The notes beneath the pieces are model-generated. The model was not told the DNA's origin, ran no database searches, and worked only from the letters and a program-made list of their open reading frames with translations. From Clostridiaceae bacterium UBA6110 (GTDB taxonomy: Bacteria > Bacillota > Clostridia > Clostridiales > Clostridiaceae), in assembly GCA_002428415.1 (NCBI GenBank), contig DIWI01000072.1, positions 1 to 10,040 on the forward strand: DNA of 10,040 bases. Reading direction: 5' to 3'. A program made the position numbers and the translations under genes. This document shows, piece after piece, positions 1-6,136 of the stretch (its first letter is position 1; each line of letters begins with the position of its first letter).

Positions 1-49
1 ATACATCTGATTAAAGACCGCTTACTCAAAACCAAAGGAGGCAAACCAA

Positions 50-325
50 ATGGGACTTTTCACCGAGCAAGAGATCCATGACATGATGGAGACCAAGAAC
101 AGGGCCATACAGGACTACATGTCGGAATACAAGCTGGATGACCTGCCTGAAGAGAATCCAGTGTTAAAGAAAGTAGTGTCCCAATTCCTCATACGGCCCA
201 GGTTCGTACCGACATCAGCAAAGGATGAGGACAAGGCGATTGTTGCTTACCTTGAAATGCTGGTAGAGCAGAACTGGATCATAATAAGGCAGCTTGGGAG
301 GATTTCAGGCAATAACGAAAAATAG
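50..325 (+). CDS. Small hypothetical protein (91 aa)
   Basis: I do not recognise this protein and assign no function. It starts at ATG 50 behind a strong RBS (AAAGGAGG at 34-41, 8-base spacing), and a clear terminator follows the stop codon, so it is very likely a real expressed gene. The product is soluble, rich in charged residues and predicted largely helical. The N-terminal half is acidic (repeated Glu/Asp around residues 5-35) and a more hydrophobic helix lies near residues 63-85. There is no signal peptide, membrane segment or Cys cluster. Its promoter lies left of the window, so it could be the last gene of an operon. It is separated from the ATPase downstream by the terminator and a new promoter. 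Confidence 0.8.
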   Translation: MGLFTEQEIHDMMETKNRAIQDYMSEYKLDDLPEENPVLKKVVSQFLIRPRFVPTSAKDEDKAIVAYLEMLVEQNWIIIRQLGRISGNNEK

Positions 326-335
326 AACAAAGGCG

Positions 336-361
336 AGACTGCACGAATGCAGTCTTTTTTT
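336..361 (+). terminator. Rho-independent terminator after the first gene
   Basis: An 8-bp perfect stem, AGACTGCA (336-343) with TGCAGTCT (348-355), encloses a CGAA loop and runs into seven T residues. It ends the transcript of the 91-aa gene. Confidence 0.85.
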
Positions 362-404
362 GCATGCATTTACCAAAATATAACAGCATATACATGCATT
401 AGCT

Positions 405-413
405 TGGTATAAT
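405..413 (+). promoter_or_regulatory. Extended -10 promoter of the P-type ATPase operon
   Basis: TGGTATAAT is a perfect TATAAT (408-413) preceded by the TGn extension. No convincing -35 box lies 16-18 bases upstream, which fits an extended -10 promoter. The predicted transcription start is near 420, about 40-50 bases before the ATPase start codon. Two copies of CATGCATT (363-370 and 393-400) flank the -35 region and may bind a regulator. Confidence 0.6.
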
Positions 414-467
414 TCAGGTATAGAAGCATTTGCCGTGTTCTAAGGGGGACAGAGGAAGGTGCTGGAA

Positions 468-2837
468 ATGGGAGAGAACACACGATATAACGCAAGGGGC
501 TTGACCGAGGCTGAGGTAAGGCAGAGGGTAGAGGATGGCAGAGTCAATGCATATGTCCAGAAAGCAAGCAGGACATATGCAGAGATAATATGGTCCAATG
601 TGCTTACCAGATTCAATGCAGTGCTCGGAGGCCTGTTTCTTGTGGTCATCATAGTAGGGTCTATAAACGATGCTCTGTTTGGAATGGTTCTGATCCTTAA
701 CAGCCTTATCGGAATCATCCAGGAGATAAGAGCGAAGAAGACACTCGATGCCCTTTCACTCATAAGTGCTCCGAAGACAAAGGTAATACGTGAAGGCAGG
801 CAAATTGAGATATCCTATGACCAGGTGGTAGTGGAAGACCTGATTGTTCTTCATCCAGGAGACCAGATTGTTGTTGACGGTATTGTATTATCATCTGAAG
901 GACTGGAGATAGACGAATCAATGCTGACAGGAGAATCTCTGCCAGTAAGCAAAGGAACGGGGGAGGAACTGTTCTCCGGCAGCCACACTGTTGCCGGTAC
1001 AGGAAGATATCTGGCAGTCAAGGTCGGCTCCGAGGCGTATGCACAGGAGCTTGCTGACAAAGCGAGGAAATTCAGCCTTTCCAAATCAGAGCTGAGAGAG
1101 GGAATTGACAGGCTTCTTAAATGGATATTCTGGAGCATAGTGCCGGTTGCAATGCTTCTGTTCTACAGTCAGGTGAGAGCAGGTCTCTCAATTCACGACA
1201 CATTCATTGGTACTGTTGCAGGAATAGTCGGTATCATACCACAAGGTCTGGTGCTCCTTACAAGCATAGCCTTCGCAATAAGTGTTATCACGCTAGGAAG
1301 GCAAAGGGTCCTTGTGCAGGAGCTTCCTGCAGTTGAAGTCCTTGCCAGGGTAGATGTCCTTTGCGTAGACAAGACTGGCACTCTAACAGACGGAACTCTC
1401 CAGACATGCGAGATAGTGGAGTTTGAGGAAGGACTGGGCATAAGCAGCATACTTGGCGCAATCTGCAACGCTTCAATAAATAAGAATCCAACAATCGCTG
1501 CAATCGAAGTGAATTATCCCGACCCTCACTGGACCCTTACAGGCTCAGTCCCATTTTCATCAGAGCGCAAATGGAGCTATGCTGGCTTTGGTGAACATGG
1601 TCACTGGATACTTGGAGCACCTGAGATGCTTTTGGATGGAAAGGGAACTTCAGGGAAAATATCTGAGATTCATGAGGCATACGCCAAGAAAGGATATAGG
1701 GTACTTATGCTTGCAAGGAGTGAATCAGCTCCAAATAATGGTGCGCTTCCAGACTCACTTGTTCCGGTTGCTCTGATACTCATAGCAGAAAGGGTAAGGA
1801 AAGACGTGGCAGAAGCCATGAAGTTCTTCAGGGAGCAGGGAGTTGCAATAAAGGTAATCTCTGGGGATAACCCGTCTACAGCACTTAGCGTCGCAAGAAG
1901 GGCGGGAATTGTAAATGGTGGAGAAGCCTATGACGTCAGATTTCTGCCTGATGATGACGGGGAAGTTGCTGAAATCATGGAAGATTATGACGTTTTCGGG
2001 AGAGTGACACCGTACCAGAAACAGAAGATGGTGAAGGCACTTCAATCAAAAGGGCATGTTGTTGCAATGACAGGAGATGGAGTCAACGACGTGCTTGCGC
2101 TCAAGGACGCAGACCTTGGCATGGCTGTAGGTTCAGGTGTGGCAGCAACAAAGTCAGTGGCAAGGATAGTCCTTCTTGACGGAAAGTTCGCGACACTTCC
2201 AAGAATCGTCGCTGAAGGCAGGCGACTCATTGCCAACATAGAGCTTGTAGCCAATCTCTTTCTCGTGAAGACTGTTTGCGTCATGTTGATTGATCTTGTA
2301 ACTTCAGTGACTGGCATGCCGTTTCCATTTCTTCCAAGGCACCTCTCCCTGGTAAGTGAAATAACCATCGGCATACCTGCATTCTTTCTGGCACTGGCAC
2401 CGAACATCAGAAGATACAAGCCAGGCTTTGTCGAGAGGATACTGCATTTCGTTATCCCCATAGGGTCAATAGCCGCAATCTTCACTATGGCCTCCTTCTA
2501 TCTGGCACTAAATGGAGGAGCTTCGCTAGAAGAGTCAAGGACAGCAGCCACACTGACATTGCTCCTTTCGAGCATGTGGGTGCTCATAATACTTGCCAGG
2601 CCGATTACTAAGCTCAGGGTCCTTCTGGTGTCATCAATGAATATTCTTATGGTAATGGTATTTTTCGTGCCATTCATGAGGAACTTCTTCGCTCTGGACT
2701 TTCCGGAGTGTAAAATACTTTTAATTACAGGCATCCTGACAGTGGCAGCGATAGTGGTGATTGAAGCGTATTGGAGGTTTCGAATAAGAAGAAAGGTTTC
2801 TGAATCTTATAAGGGGAGTGGATCAAATGGGCAATGA
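468..2837 (+). CDS. Cation-translocating P-type ATPase, CtpE/Exp7-like (probable Ca2+ or other cation pump)
   Basis: An integral-membrane ATP-driven cation pump of 789 residues, full length for the family. Numbered from ATG 468, the actuator-domain TGES is at about 154-157, the phosphorylated Asp at 301 in DKTGTLTDG, and the hinge motif TGDGVND at 535-541. Hydrophobic hairpins lie near 45-80 and 225-275, followed by a C-terminal block of six. There is no N-terminal metal-binding (HMA) domain and no CPC motif, so it is not a copper or zinc pump. From memory, the wording around 'VQELPAVEVLARVDVLCVDKTGT' and 'SIAFAIGIPAFFLALAPN'-like stretches is closest to mycobacterial CtpE, linked to calcium uptake, and streptococcal Exp7. 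TM4 reads Pro-Gln-Gly-Leu where calcium pumps usually have Pro-Glu-Gly-Leu. A GTG at 459 is an alternative start; ATG 468 has the better RBS (AGGAAGG at 453-459). The gene is coupled to the next one. Ion specificity is inferred. Confidence 0.92.
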   Translation: MGENTRYNARGLTEAEVRQRVEDGRVNAYVQKASRTYAEIIWSNVLTRFNAVLGGLFLVVIIVGSINDALFGMVLILNSLIGIIQEIRAKKTLDALSLISAPKTKVIREGRQIEISYDQVVVEDLIVLHPGDQIVVDGIVLSSEGLEIDESMLTGESLPVSKGTGEELFSGSHTVAGTGRYLAVKVGSEAYAQELADKARKFSLSKSELREGIDRLLKWIFWSIVPVAMLLFYSQVRAGLSIHDTFIGTVAGIVGIIPQGLVLLTSIAFAISVITLGRQRVLVQELPAVEVLARVDVLCVDKTGTLTDGTLQTCEIVEFEEGLGISSILGAICNASINKNPTIAAIEVNYPDPHWTLTGSVPFSSERKWSYAGFGEHGHWILGAPEMLLDGKGTSGKISEIHEAYAKKGYRVLMLARSESAPNNGALPDSLVPVALILIAERVRKDVAEAMKFFREQGVAIKVISGDNPSTALSVARRAGIVNGGEAYDVRFLPDDDGEVAEIMEDYDVFGRVTPYQKQKMVKALQSKGHVVAMTGDGVNDVLALKDADLGMAVGSGVAATKSVARIVLLDGKFATLPRIVAEGRRLIANIELVANLFLVKTVCVMLIDLVTSVTGMPFPFLPRHLSLVSEITIGIPAFFLALAPNIRRYKPGFVERILHFVIPIGSIAAIFTMASFYLALNGGASLEESRTAATLTLLLSSMWVLIILARPITKLRVLLVSSMNILMVMVFFVPFMRNFFALDFPECKILLITGILTVAAIVVIEAYWRFRIRRKVSESYKGSGSNGQ

Positions 2838-3237
2838 CAAGGTTATGATTTCAAAGGGCGGATATGCCTTCAGCAGATACTTTCTGGCGGTGCTCATTTG
2901 GATCAGCCTCCTGCTGAAGCAAAGGGAAGTTCTCATAGTGGTCCTTGTATTCTTTCTGCTTGCAGTAGCACTTAAGCTCAGAAGGTCTCCACTGGTTGTC
3001 TTCTATGACAGCACTATAGGACGGATCCTTCCATCGAAGAAGGTTGAGATTGATGAGGACGGCCTTCGTTTCGCAAATGCACTTGGCAGCACTCTTTGCC
3101 TCGCATGCCTGGGACTACTGTACTTCGGTCCGGCAGCCCTTGGATGGTACATCACTGGATTCTTCGCTGTCTTCAAGACTGTGTCAGCATTCGGGTATTG
3201 CCCGGGACTAAAGCTATACTATCTGTTCAAAAAATGA
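2827..3237 (+). CDS. DUF4395-type integral membrane protein
   Basis: A 136-residue membrane protein with probable membrane segments at about 13-30, 34-50, 84-101 and 104-119. The C-terminal pattern (GLRFANALGSTL, then a segment ending in AFGYCPGLKLYY) resembles DUF4395, whose members end in an 'NAxxGFCxGCxxY'-like motif. Only one of the two family Cys residues (Cys125) remains. DUF4395 has no established reaction. ATG 2827 is preferred over in-frame GTG 2818 because AAGGGGAG (2811-2818) sits 8 bases before the ATG. The start lies 11 bases inside the ATPase reading frame, so translation is probably coupled. The tight link suggests a role beside the pump, for example as an accessory subunit, but this is inference from position only. 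Confidence 0.8.
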   Translation: MGNDKVMISKGGYAFSRYFLAVLIWISLLLKQREVLIVVLVFFLLAVALKLRRSPLVVFYDSTIGRILPSKKVEIDEDGLRFANALGSTLCLACLGLLYFGPAALGWYITGFFAVFKTVSAFGYCPGLKLYYLFKK

Positions 3238-3283
3238 TGTAGAATGGAATTCTTAATGTTGAACAGAGAAGTGAGGTATACTA

Positions 3284-3664
3284 ATGTTTTTTATTGGAAT
3301 TTTCGGAGTAAAGCAGGGACAGAAGGAGATAGGGACAGAGAGCAATGTGATTTGTCCTGAATGCGGACATCTGACAAGGCTAAACGTCATAAAGCAAAGC
3401 TCATACTTCCATATATTCTTCATACCTATATTCAGATGGAATGTAAGATATTTTGCGAAGACACTCTGCTGTGGCCAGTTATTCGAGCTTAATGCTGAGG
3501 CAGGCAAGGAATTCGAGGAAGGAAAATCTGGCGCGATCTCTCAGGGAGACCTGACGAGGATAGGACCACAAAGACGGACCGGACTGGTAAGGTGCGGCAG
3601 CTGTGGTGCAAATGTTGAGAATAGCTACCGGTTCTGCCCACACTGTGGAAATCACTTGACTTGA
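3284..3664 (+). CDS. Double zinc-ribbon protein (126 aa)
   Basis: A small protein with two putative zinc-binding regions. The N-terminal region (about residues 1-70) resembles the zinc_ribbon_15 type: MFFIGIFG, then CPEC (Cys24, Cys27), a hydrophobic FFIPIFRWN stretch, and a second knuckle reading Cys62-Cys63-Gly. A charged linker (about 71-100) leads to a classic C-terminal ribbon, CGSC (104, 107) and CPHC (118, 121). The second knuckle of the first ribbon is CC rather than CxxC, so that site may be degenerate. The start ATG 3284 has GAGG at 3273-3276. It lies 46 bases after the DUF4395 gene with no terminator between, and a strong terminator follows, so it probably closes the ATPase operon. 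No function is established; the N-terminal hydrophobic face could contact membrane or a partner. Confidence 0.82.
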   Translation: MFFIGIFGVKQGQKEIGTESNVICPECGHLTRLNVIKQSSYFHIFFIPIFRWNVRYFAKTLCCGQLFELNAEAGKEFEEGKSGAISQGDLTRIGPQRRTGLVRCGSCGANVENSYRFCPHCGNHLT

Positions 3665-3669
3665 AAAAG

Positions 3670-3708
3670 AACCCTTCACCAGTCGCAATTACACTGGTGA
3701 AGGGTTTT
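3670..3708 (+). terminator. Terminator of the ATPase operon
   Basis: A perfect 14-bp stem pairs AACCCTTCACCAGT (3670-3683) with ACTGGTGAAGGGTT (3693-3706) across a 9-base loop. It is followed by TT and preceded by an A-run (3664-3668), so it could also work on the minus strand. Confidence 0.8.
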
Positions 3709-4031
3709 AGAATTCCCTTATTATTTATATATACCAAAAAGTGAAACTTATCAAACCCGCTGTATCTGACGACAATTCTCCAACACTTATTGCAGCAGAG
3801 AGTTAAGATAAAGCATCCTTGTCCGCGGCAATACTGCAGTTAAATATTAGCAAACAATGAACACATCGCAGTTAAAGTATGTGATAATTCGCCTTTTACG
3901 TTTTGAAGCTTATGCTGCAGCATCCTCAGGCGCTGTCAAACGCGGTGACAATGAGCTCTGCCGATGTTATGTTGTACCTGGATTTAGCCCAGGTTTCTAG
4001 TATGTGCTTTTTAAATGTTCTATTGCTGGAA
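3709..4031. other. Stretch without a convincing gene
   Basis: About 320 bases between the ATPase-operon terminator and the stop of the minus-strand 84-aa gene. Short open frames exist, for example 47 codons at 3857-4000 on the plus strand, but none has an RBS or recognisable product. A 12-bp palindrome ATGCTGCAGCAT lies at 3912-3923. A weak hairpin with 6-bp arms (3976-3981 with 3989-3994) is followed by TTTCT. No IS ends or tRNA are visible. It may be decayed sequence or the 3' region of the minus-strand gene. Confidence 0.5.
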
Positions 4032-4286
4032 TCAGTAGAAACCCTGTGCCGGCTTCAGACTGTAGAATTCCTTATCCCTGAGTATCCTTCTGGCTGATTC
4101 CTTTAGATAGTCGGATTCCGGAAGGCGTCCGCTGTCTATAAGCTTTATCAGGTTTATAGCCCCATGCAGGGACTTCAGGTGTGAGTGCTGGGAGTAGCTT
4201 GACTGATGCTTCCTTACGACAACATAGTCAGTGAATCCAACCTTCAGAACCTTGAAGTTCTTATGGTAATAAACAACTCGAGACAT
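4032..4286 (-). CDS. Small hypothetical protein (84 aa), minus strand
   Basis: I cannot name this family. The gene is supported by a good RBS on the minus strand (AGGAG about 8 bases before the ATG that begins at 4286) and by an AT-rich upstream region holding a perfect TATAAT. The 84-residue product is basic and soluble. It begins with a Val/Tyr-rich, strand-like section (about 1-25), then a His/Ser-rich turn (SYSQHSHLKSLHG, about 30-42), a helix with LIKLIDSGRLPESDYL (about 46-62), and an Arg-rich segment, SARRILRD. The His-x-His plus Arg/Asp mix is suggestive, but I assign no activity. It is divergent from the hemerythrin operon, with about 180 bases between them. No DNA-binding motif is evident, so I do not call it that operon's regulator. 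Confidence 0.65.
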   Translation of the reverse strand: MSRVVYYHKNFKVLKVGFTDYVVVRKHQSSYSQHSHLKSLHGAINLIKLIDSGRLPESDYLKESARRILRDKEFYSLKPAQGFY

Positions 4287-4334
4287 TCAATCAACTCCTA
4301 AAGTAAATTAACTGAATATTCTTTTATTAATTTT

Positions 4335-4340
4335 ATTATA
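4335..4340 (-). promoter_or_regulatory. Candidate -10 box for the 84-aa minus-strand gene
   Basis: The minus strand reads TATAAT here, about 48 bases upstream of the ATG at 4286. No good -35 hexamer is seen at 16-18 bases spacing, so the call rests on the -10 box and the AT-rich context. Confidence 0.35.
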
Positions 4341-4470
4341 TACGATGTCAGACCAAAAATACAGACGTTTTTTGTAAAATCTGAAATTATTTTCGTTAAT
4401 TCGACTTAACATAATTAGAAGCTGATAATGAACAGAATCTGAACAGAGATAATGTGTCATTTCCATGAAT

Positions 4471-4486
4471 TTTGACTTAAGTCAAA
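4471..4486 (+). promoter_or_regulatory. CRP/FNR-family-like operator (TTTGACTTAAGTCAAA)
   Basis: A perfect 16-bp palindrome with core TTGAC-N4-GTCAA. It resembles FNR-type sites (TTGAT-N4-ATCAA) and related sites of the CRP/FNR superfamily. Its centre is at 4478.5. If transcription begins near 4520, as the -10 box at 4508-4513 predicts, the centre falls at -41.5, the standard class II activator position. The bound factor is not encoded in the window. The likely trigger (oxygen, NO or redox state) is inferred from the hemerythrin-domain gene downstream. Confidence 0.6.
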
Positions 4487-4507
4487 GATTAGTTACATAT
4501 ATAGATG

Positions 4508-4513
4508 TAAAAT
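4508..4513 (+). promoter_or_regulatory. -10 box of the DUF1858-DUF438 operon
   Basis: TAAAAT matches TATAAT at five of six positions. It lies at -12 to -7 relative to an A at 4520, with the 16-bp palindrome replacing a normal -35 box. The resulting leader is about 29 bases and contains the RBS of the TTG start at 4549. Confidence 0.5.
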
Positions 4514-4548
4514 CAAATTATGAGACTATGGCTGAAGGAGAGTGGGAC

Positions 4549-4776
4549 TTGAAAAGGATAGACCTTAGGAAGTCAGTTTTTGAGATTTGCACAGCGGAGC
4601 ATGAAGTGGCTGATATACTTAAAGGCCTTGGATTTACATCCATAACAGAACCAGGAATGCTTCAGACTGCAGGAAGGTTCATGACGATACCAAAGGCATC
4701 AGCGATGAAGAAGATCCCGATGCAAATGATAATTGAGGAATTCAAGAAAAAAGGATATGAATTGGAGGAGATTTGA
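4549..4776 (+). CDS. DUF1858 (ScdA-N-like) domain protein, TTG start
   Basis: A small single-domain protein of 75 residues. The body (IDLRKSVFEICTAEHEVADILKGLGF, then PGMLQTAGRFMTIPKASAMKK) matches the DUF1858 / ScdA N-terminal type domain found with hemerythrin-like proteins, including the di-iron repair protein family ScdA/YtfE. An in-frame ATG at 4465 would add 28 residues, but it has no RBS and lies upstream of the operator and -10 box. TTG 4549 follows AAGGAGAG (4535-4542) with 8-base spacing and starts the protein at MKRIDLRKS, the usual start in this family as I remember it. It ends in a TGATG overlap with the DUF438 gene, so the two are translationally coupled. It probably acts with that protein in redox or NO-related sensing or repair. 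The exact biochemistry is unknown. Confidence 0.8.
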   Translation: MKRIDLRKSVFEICTAEHEVADILKGLGFTSITEPGMLQTAGRFMTIPKASAMKKIPMQMIIEEFKKKGYELEEI

Positions 4777-6014
4777 TGAGTGACCTGATCAACAACAGAG
4801 AAAAATTCATGACAAACGATGAAAAGAGACAGCAGATGCTGAGGAGCATGATACTGAAGCTTCATGACGGGGTTGACCCGGCTGAGGTCAAGAAGGAATT
4901 CAAGGAGAAGTTTTCCGGAGTGTCATCCTATGAGATTTCACAGATGGAGCAGAATCTTATTGGAGAGGGTATGGCGGTAGAGGAGATACAGAGGCTCTGC
5001 GAAGTGCATGCTGACATATTCAAGGGATCTGTTGAGGAAGTGCACACAAAGTCAAAGGAAGAAGAGAGCATAGGACATCCGGTGAGGGTACTAAGGGAAG
5101 AAAACTTCGCTATTGAAAGGCTCATAGATGATGAGATAATGCCGAAGCTTGATGCATACTTCAATCATCCTGAAGCTCCCATAAAGCACCTGCTTCTTGC
5201 TGACCTGAACCTTCTTCTGGACATTGACAAGCACTACTCAAGGAAAGAAAACGTCATATTCCCATTTATGGAGAGATATGGAATAACAGCACCTCCAAAG
5301 GTTATGTGGGGAGTTGATGACGAGATAAGGGCTGACCTCAAACAGGTAAAGGCTCTTATAACAGAAGACGACAGGGAGACGGCAAGGGACAAGGCTTATG
5401 CAGCCATGGACAGAGTCAAGGAGATGATCTTCAAGGAAGAGCAGATTCTTATCCCTATGCTCCTCGAGAAGTTCACCGAGGATGAGTGGCTGGAGATAGC
5501 ATCAGACAGCGATGAGATTGGCTACTGCATAGTTGAGCCAAAGGGCAAGTGGGTACCTGACAGAGTTTCCTTCCTGATGAAGCCTGAGACAAAGAATATC
5601 CCGGTTGACGGCAACATAAGGTTTGGGATCGGATTCCTGTCGCTCAAGGAGCTGGAGACCGTACTCAACACTCTGCCGGTCGACATAACATTCATAGACG
5701 AAAAGGATACTGTTAAATACTTCAACCTTGCTAAGGAGAGGATTTTCCCAAGGACCAAGTCTGTAATCGGACGTACAGTCCAGAACTGTCATCCGCCCCA
5801 GAGCGTAGCGACTGTTGAAAAGCTGCTCGCTGACTTCAAGGCAGGCAGGAAGGACCAGGAAAGCTTCTGGATAGACATGAAAGGCATGTTCGTGTTCATC
5901 ACCTACTATGCAATCAGGGATGAAGCAGGAAAGTACATGGGAACCCTTGAGGTAACCCAGAATGTGAAGAGCATAAGGGACTTGACCGGCGAGAAGAGAC
6001 TCCTATCAGAATAA
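4776..6014 (+). CDS. DUF438 - hemerythrin - PAS domain protein
   Basis: A 412-residue soluble protein with three domains. Residues about 15-85 form DUF438 (LRSMILKLHDGVDPAEVKKEF, later QMEQNLIGEGM and LCEVHADIF). Residues about 98-235 form a hemerythrin-type four-helix bundle with candidate di-iron ligands His101, Glu109, His153, Glu158 and Glu221/Glu222. Residues about 285-400 form a PAS domain, with the characteristic GRTVQNCHPPQSV (Cys338, His339) and a C-terminal YMGTLEVTQ strand. This order is standard for Clostridia-type DUF438 proteins. Hemerythrin domains bind O2 or NO at a di-iron site and PAS domains sense ligands or redox state, so a cytoplasmic sensor or stress role is likely. There is no kinase, GGDEF or DNA-binding output domain. 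ATG 4776 is preferred over TTG 4773 because of the TGATG overlap and GGAGGAG at 4764-4770. Confidence 0.92.
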   Translation: MSDLINNREKFMTNDEKRQQMLRSMILKLHDGVDPAEVKKEFKEKFSGVSSYEISQMEQNLIGEGMAVEEIQRLCEVHADIFKGSVEEVHTKSKEEESIGHPVRVLREENFAIERLIDDEIMPKLDAYFNHPEAPIKHLLLADLNLLLDIDKHYSRKENVIFPFMERYGITAPPKVMWGVDDEIRADLKQVKALITEDDRETARDKAYAAMDRVKEMIFKEEQILIPMLLEKFTEDEWLEIASDSDEIGYCIVEPKGKWVPDRVSFLMKPETKNIPVDGNIRFGIGFLSLKELETVLNTLPVDITFIDEKDTVKYFNLAKERIFPRTKSVIGRTVQNCHPPQSVATVEKLLADFKAGRKDQESFWIDMKGMFVFITYYAIRDEAGKYMGTLEVTQNVKSIRDLTGEKRLLSE

Positions 6015-6074
6015 TATATAGTTTGCTTTGGATACATAATGTTAATGATTCACTCACATGAAATTTATGTTTTG

Positions 6075-6110
6075 GCTGTATCATAGTATTTACAGAAATA
6101 CTAATACAGC
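6075..6110 (+). repeat. Interrupted inverted repeat (hairpin) before the 100-aa gene
   Basis: GCTGTAT (6075-6081) pairs with ATACAGC (6104-6110), and AGTATTT (6085-6091) pairs with AAATACT (6096-6102), leaving a CAT/A internal loop and an ACAG tetraloop. No T-run follows on either strand, so it is not a standard terminator. It could be an operator or an mRNA-processing structure between the DUF438 gene and the next gene. Confidence 0.5.
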
Positions 6111-6136
6111 TGAATGAATAAACGAGAGGTGATTGC

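Noticed and set aside
459..467. GTG 459 as the ATPase start
   Set aside because: Possible, with a G-run at 444-448 upstream, but ATG 468 has the better-spaced AGGAAGG; the difference is only three residues.
2818..2826. GTG 2818 as the DUF4395 start
   Set aside because: It overlaps the RBS itself (AAGGGGAG 2811-2818); ATG 2827 is correctly spaced.
3976..3994. Hairpin with 6-bp arms as a terminator
   Set aside because: Short stem, poor T-tract (TTTCT), and no gene immediately upstream on the plus strand.
3857..4000. 47-codon open frame on the plus strand in the 3709-4031 gap
   Set aside because: No RBS, no recognisable domain, and other frames nearby are equally open; cannot be told from chance.
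3903..4097. 64-codon plus-strand frame overlapping the 84-aa minus gene
   Set aside because: No RBS, and its end lies over the better-supported minus-strand gene; treated as a shadow.
4465..4548. ATG at 4465 as the start of the DUF1858 gene
   Set aside because: It has no RBS, adds 28 residues foreign to the domain, and lies upstream of the palindrome and -10 box; TTG 4549 has AAGGAGAG at proper spacing.
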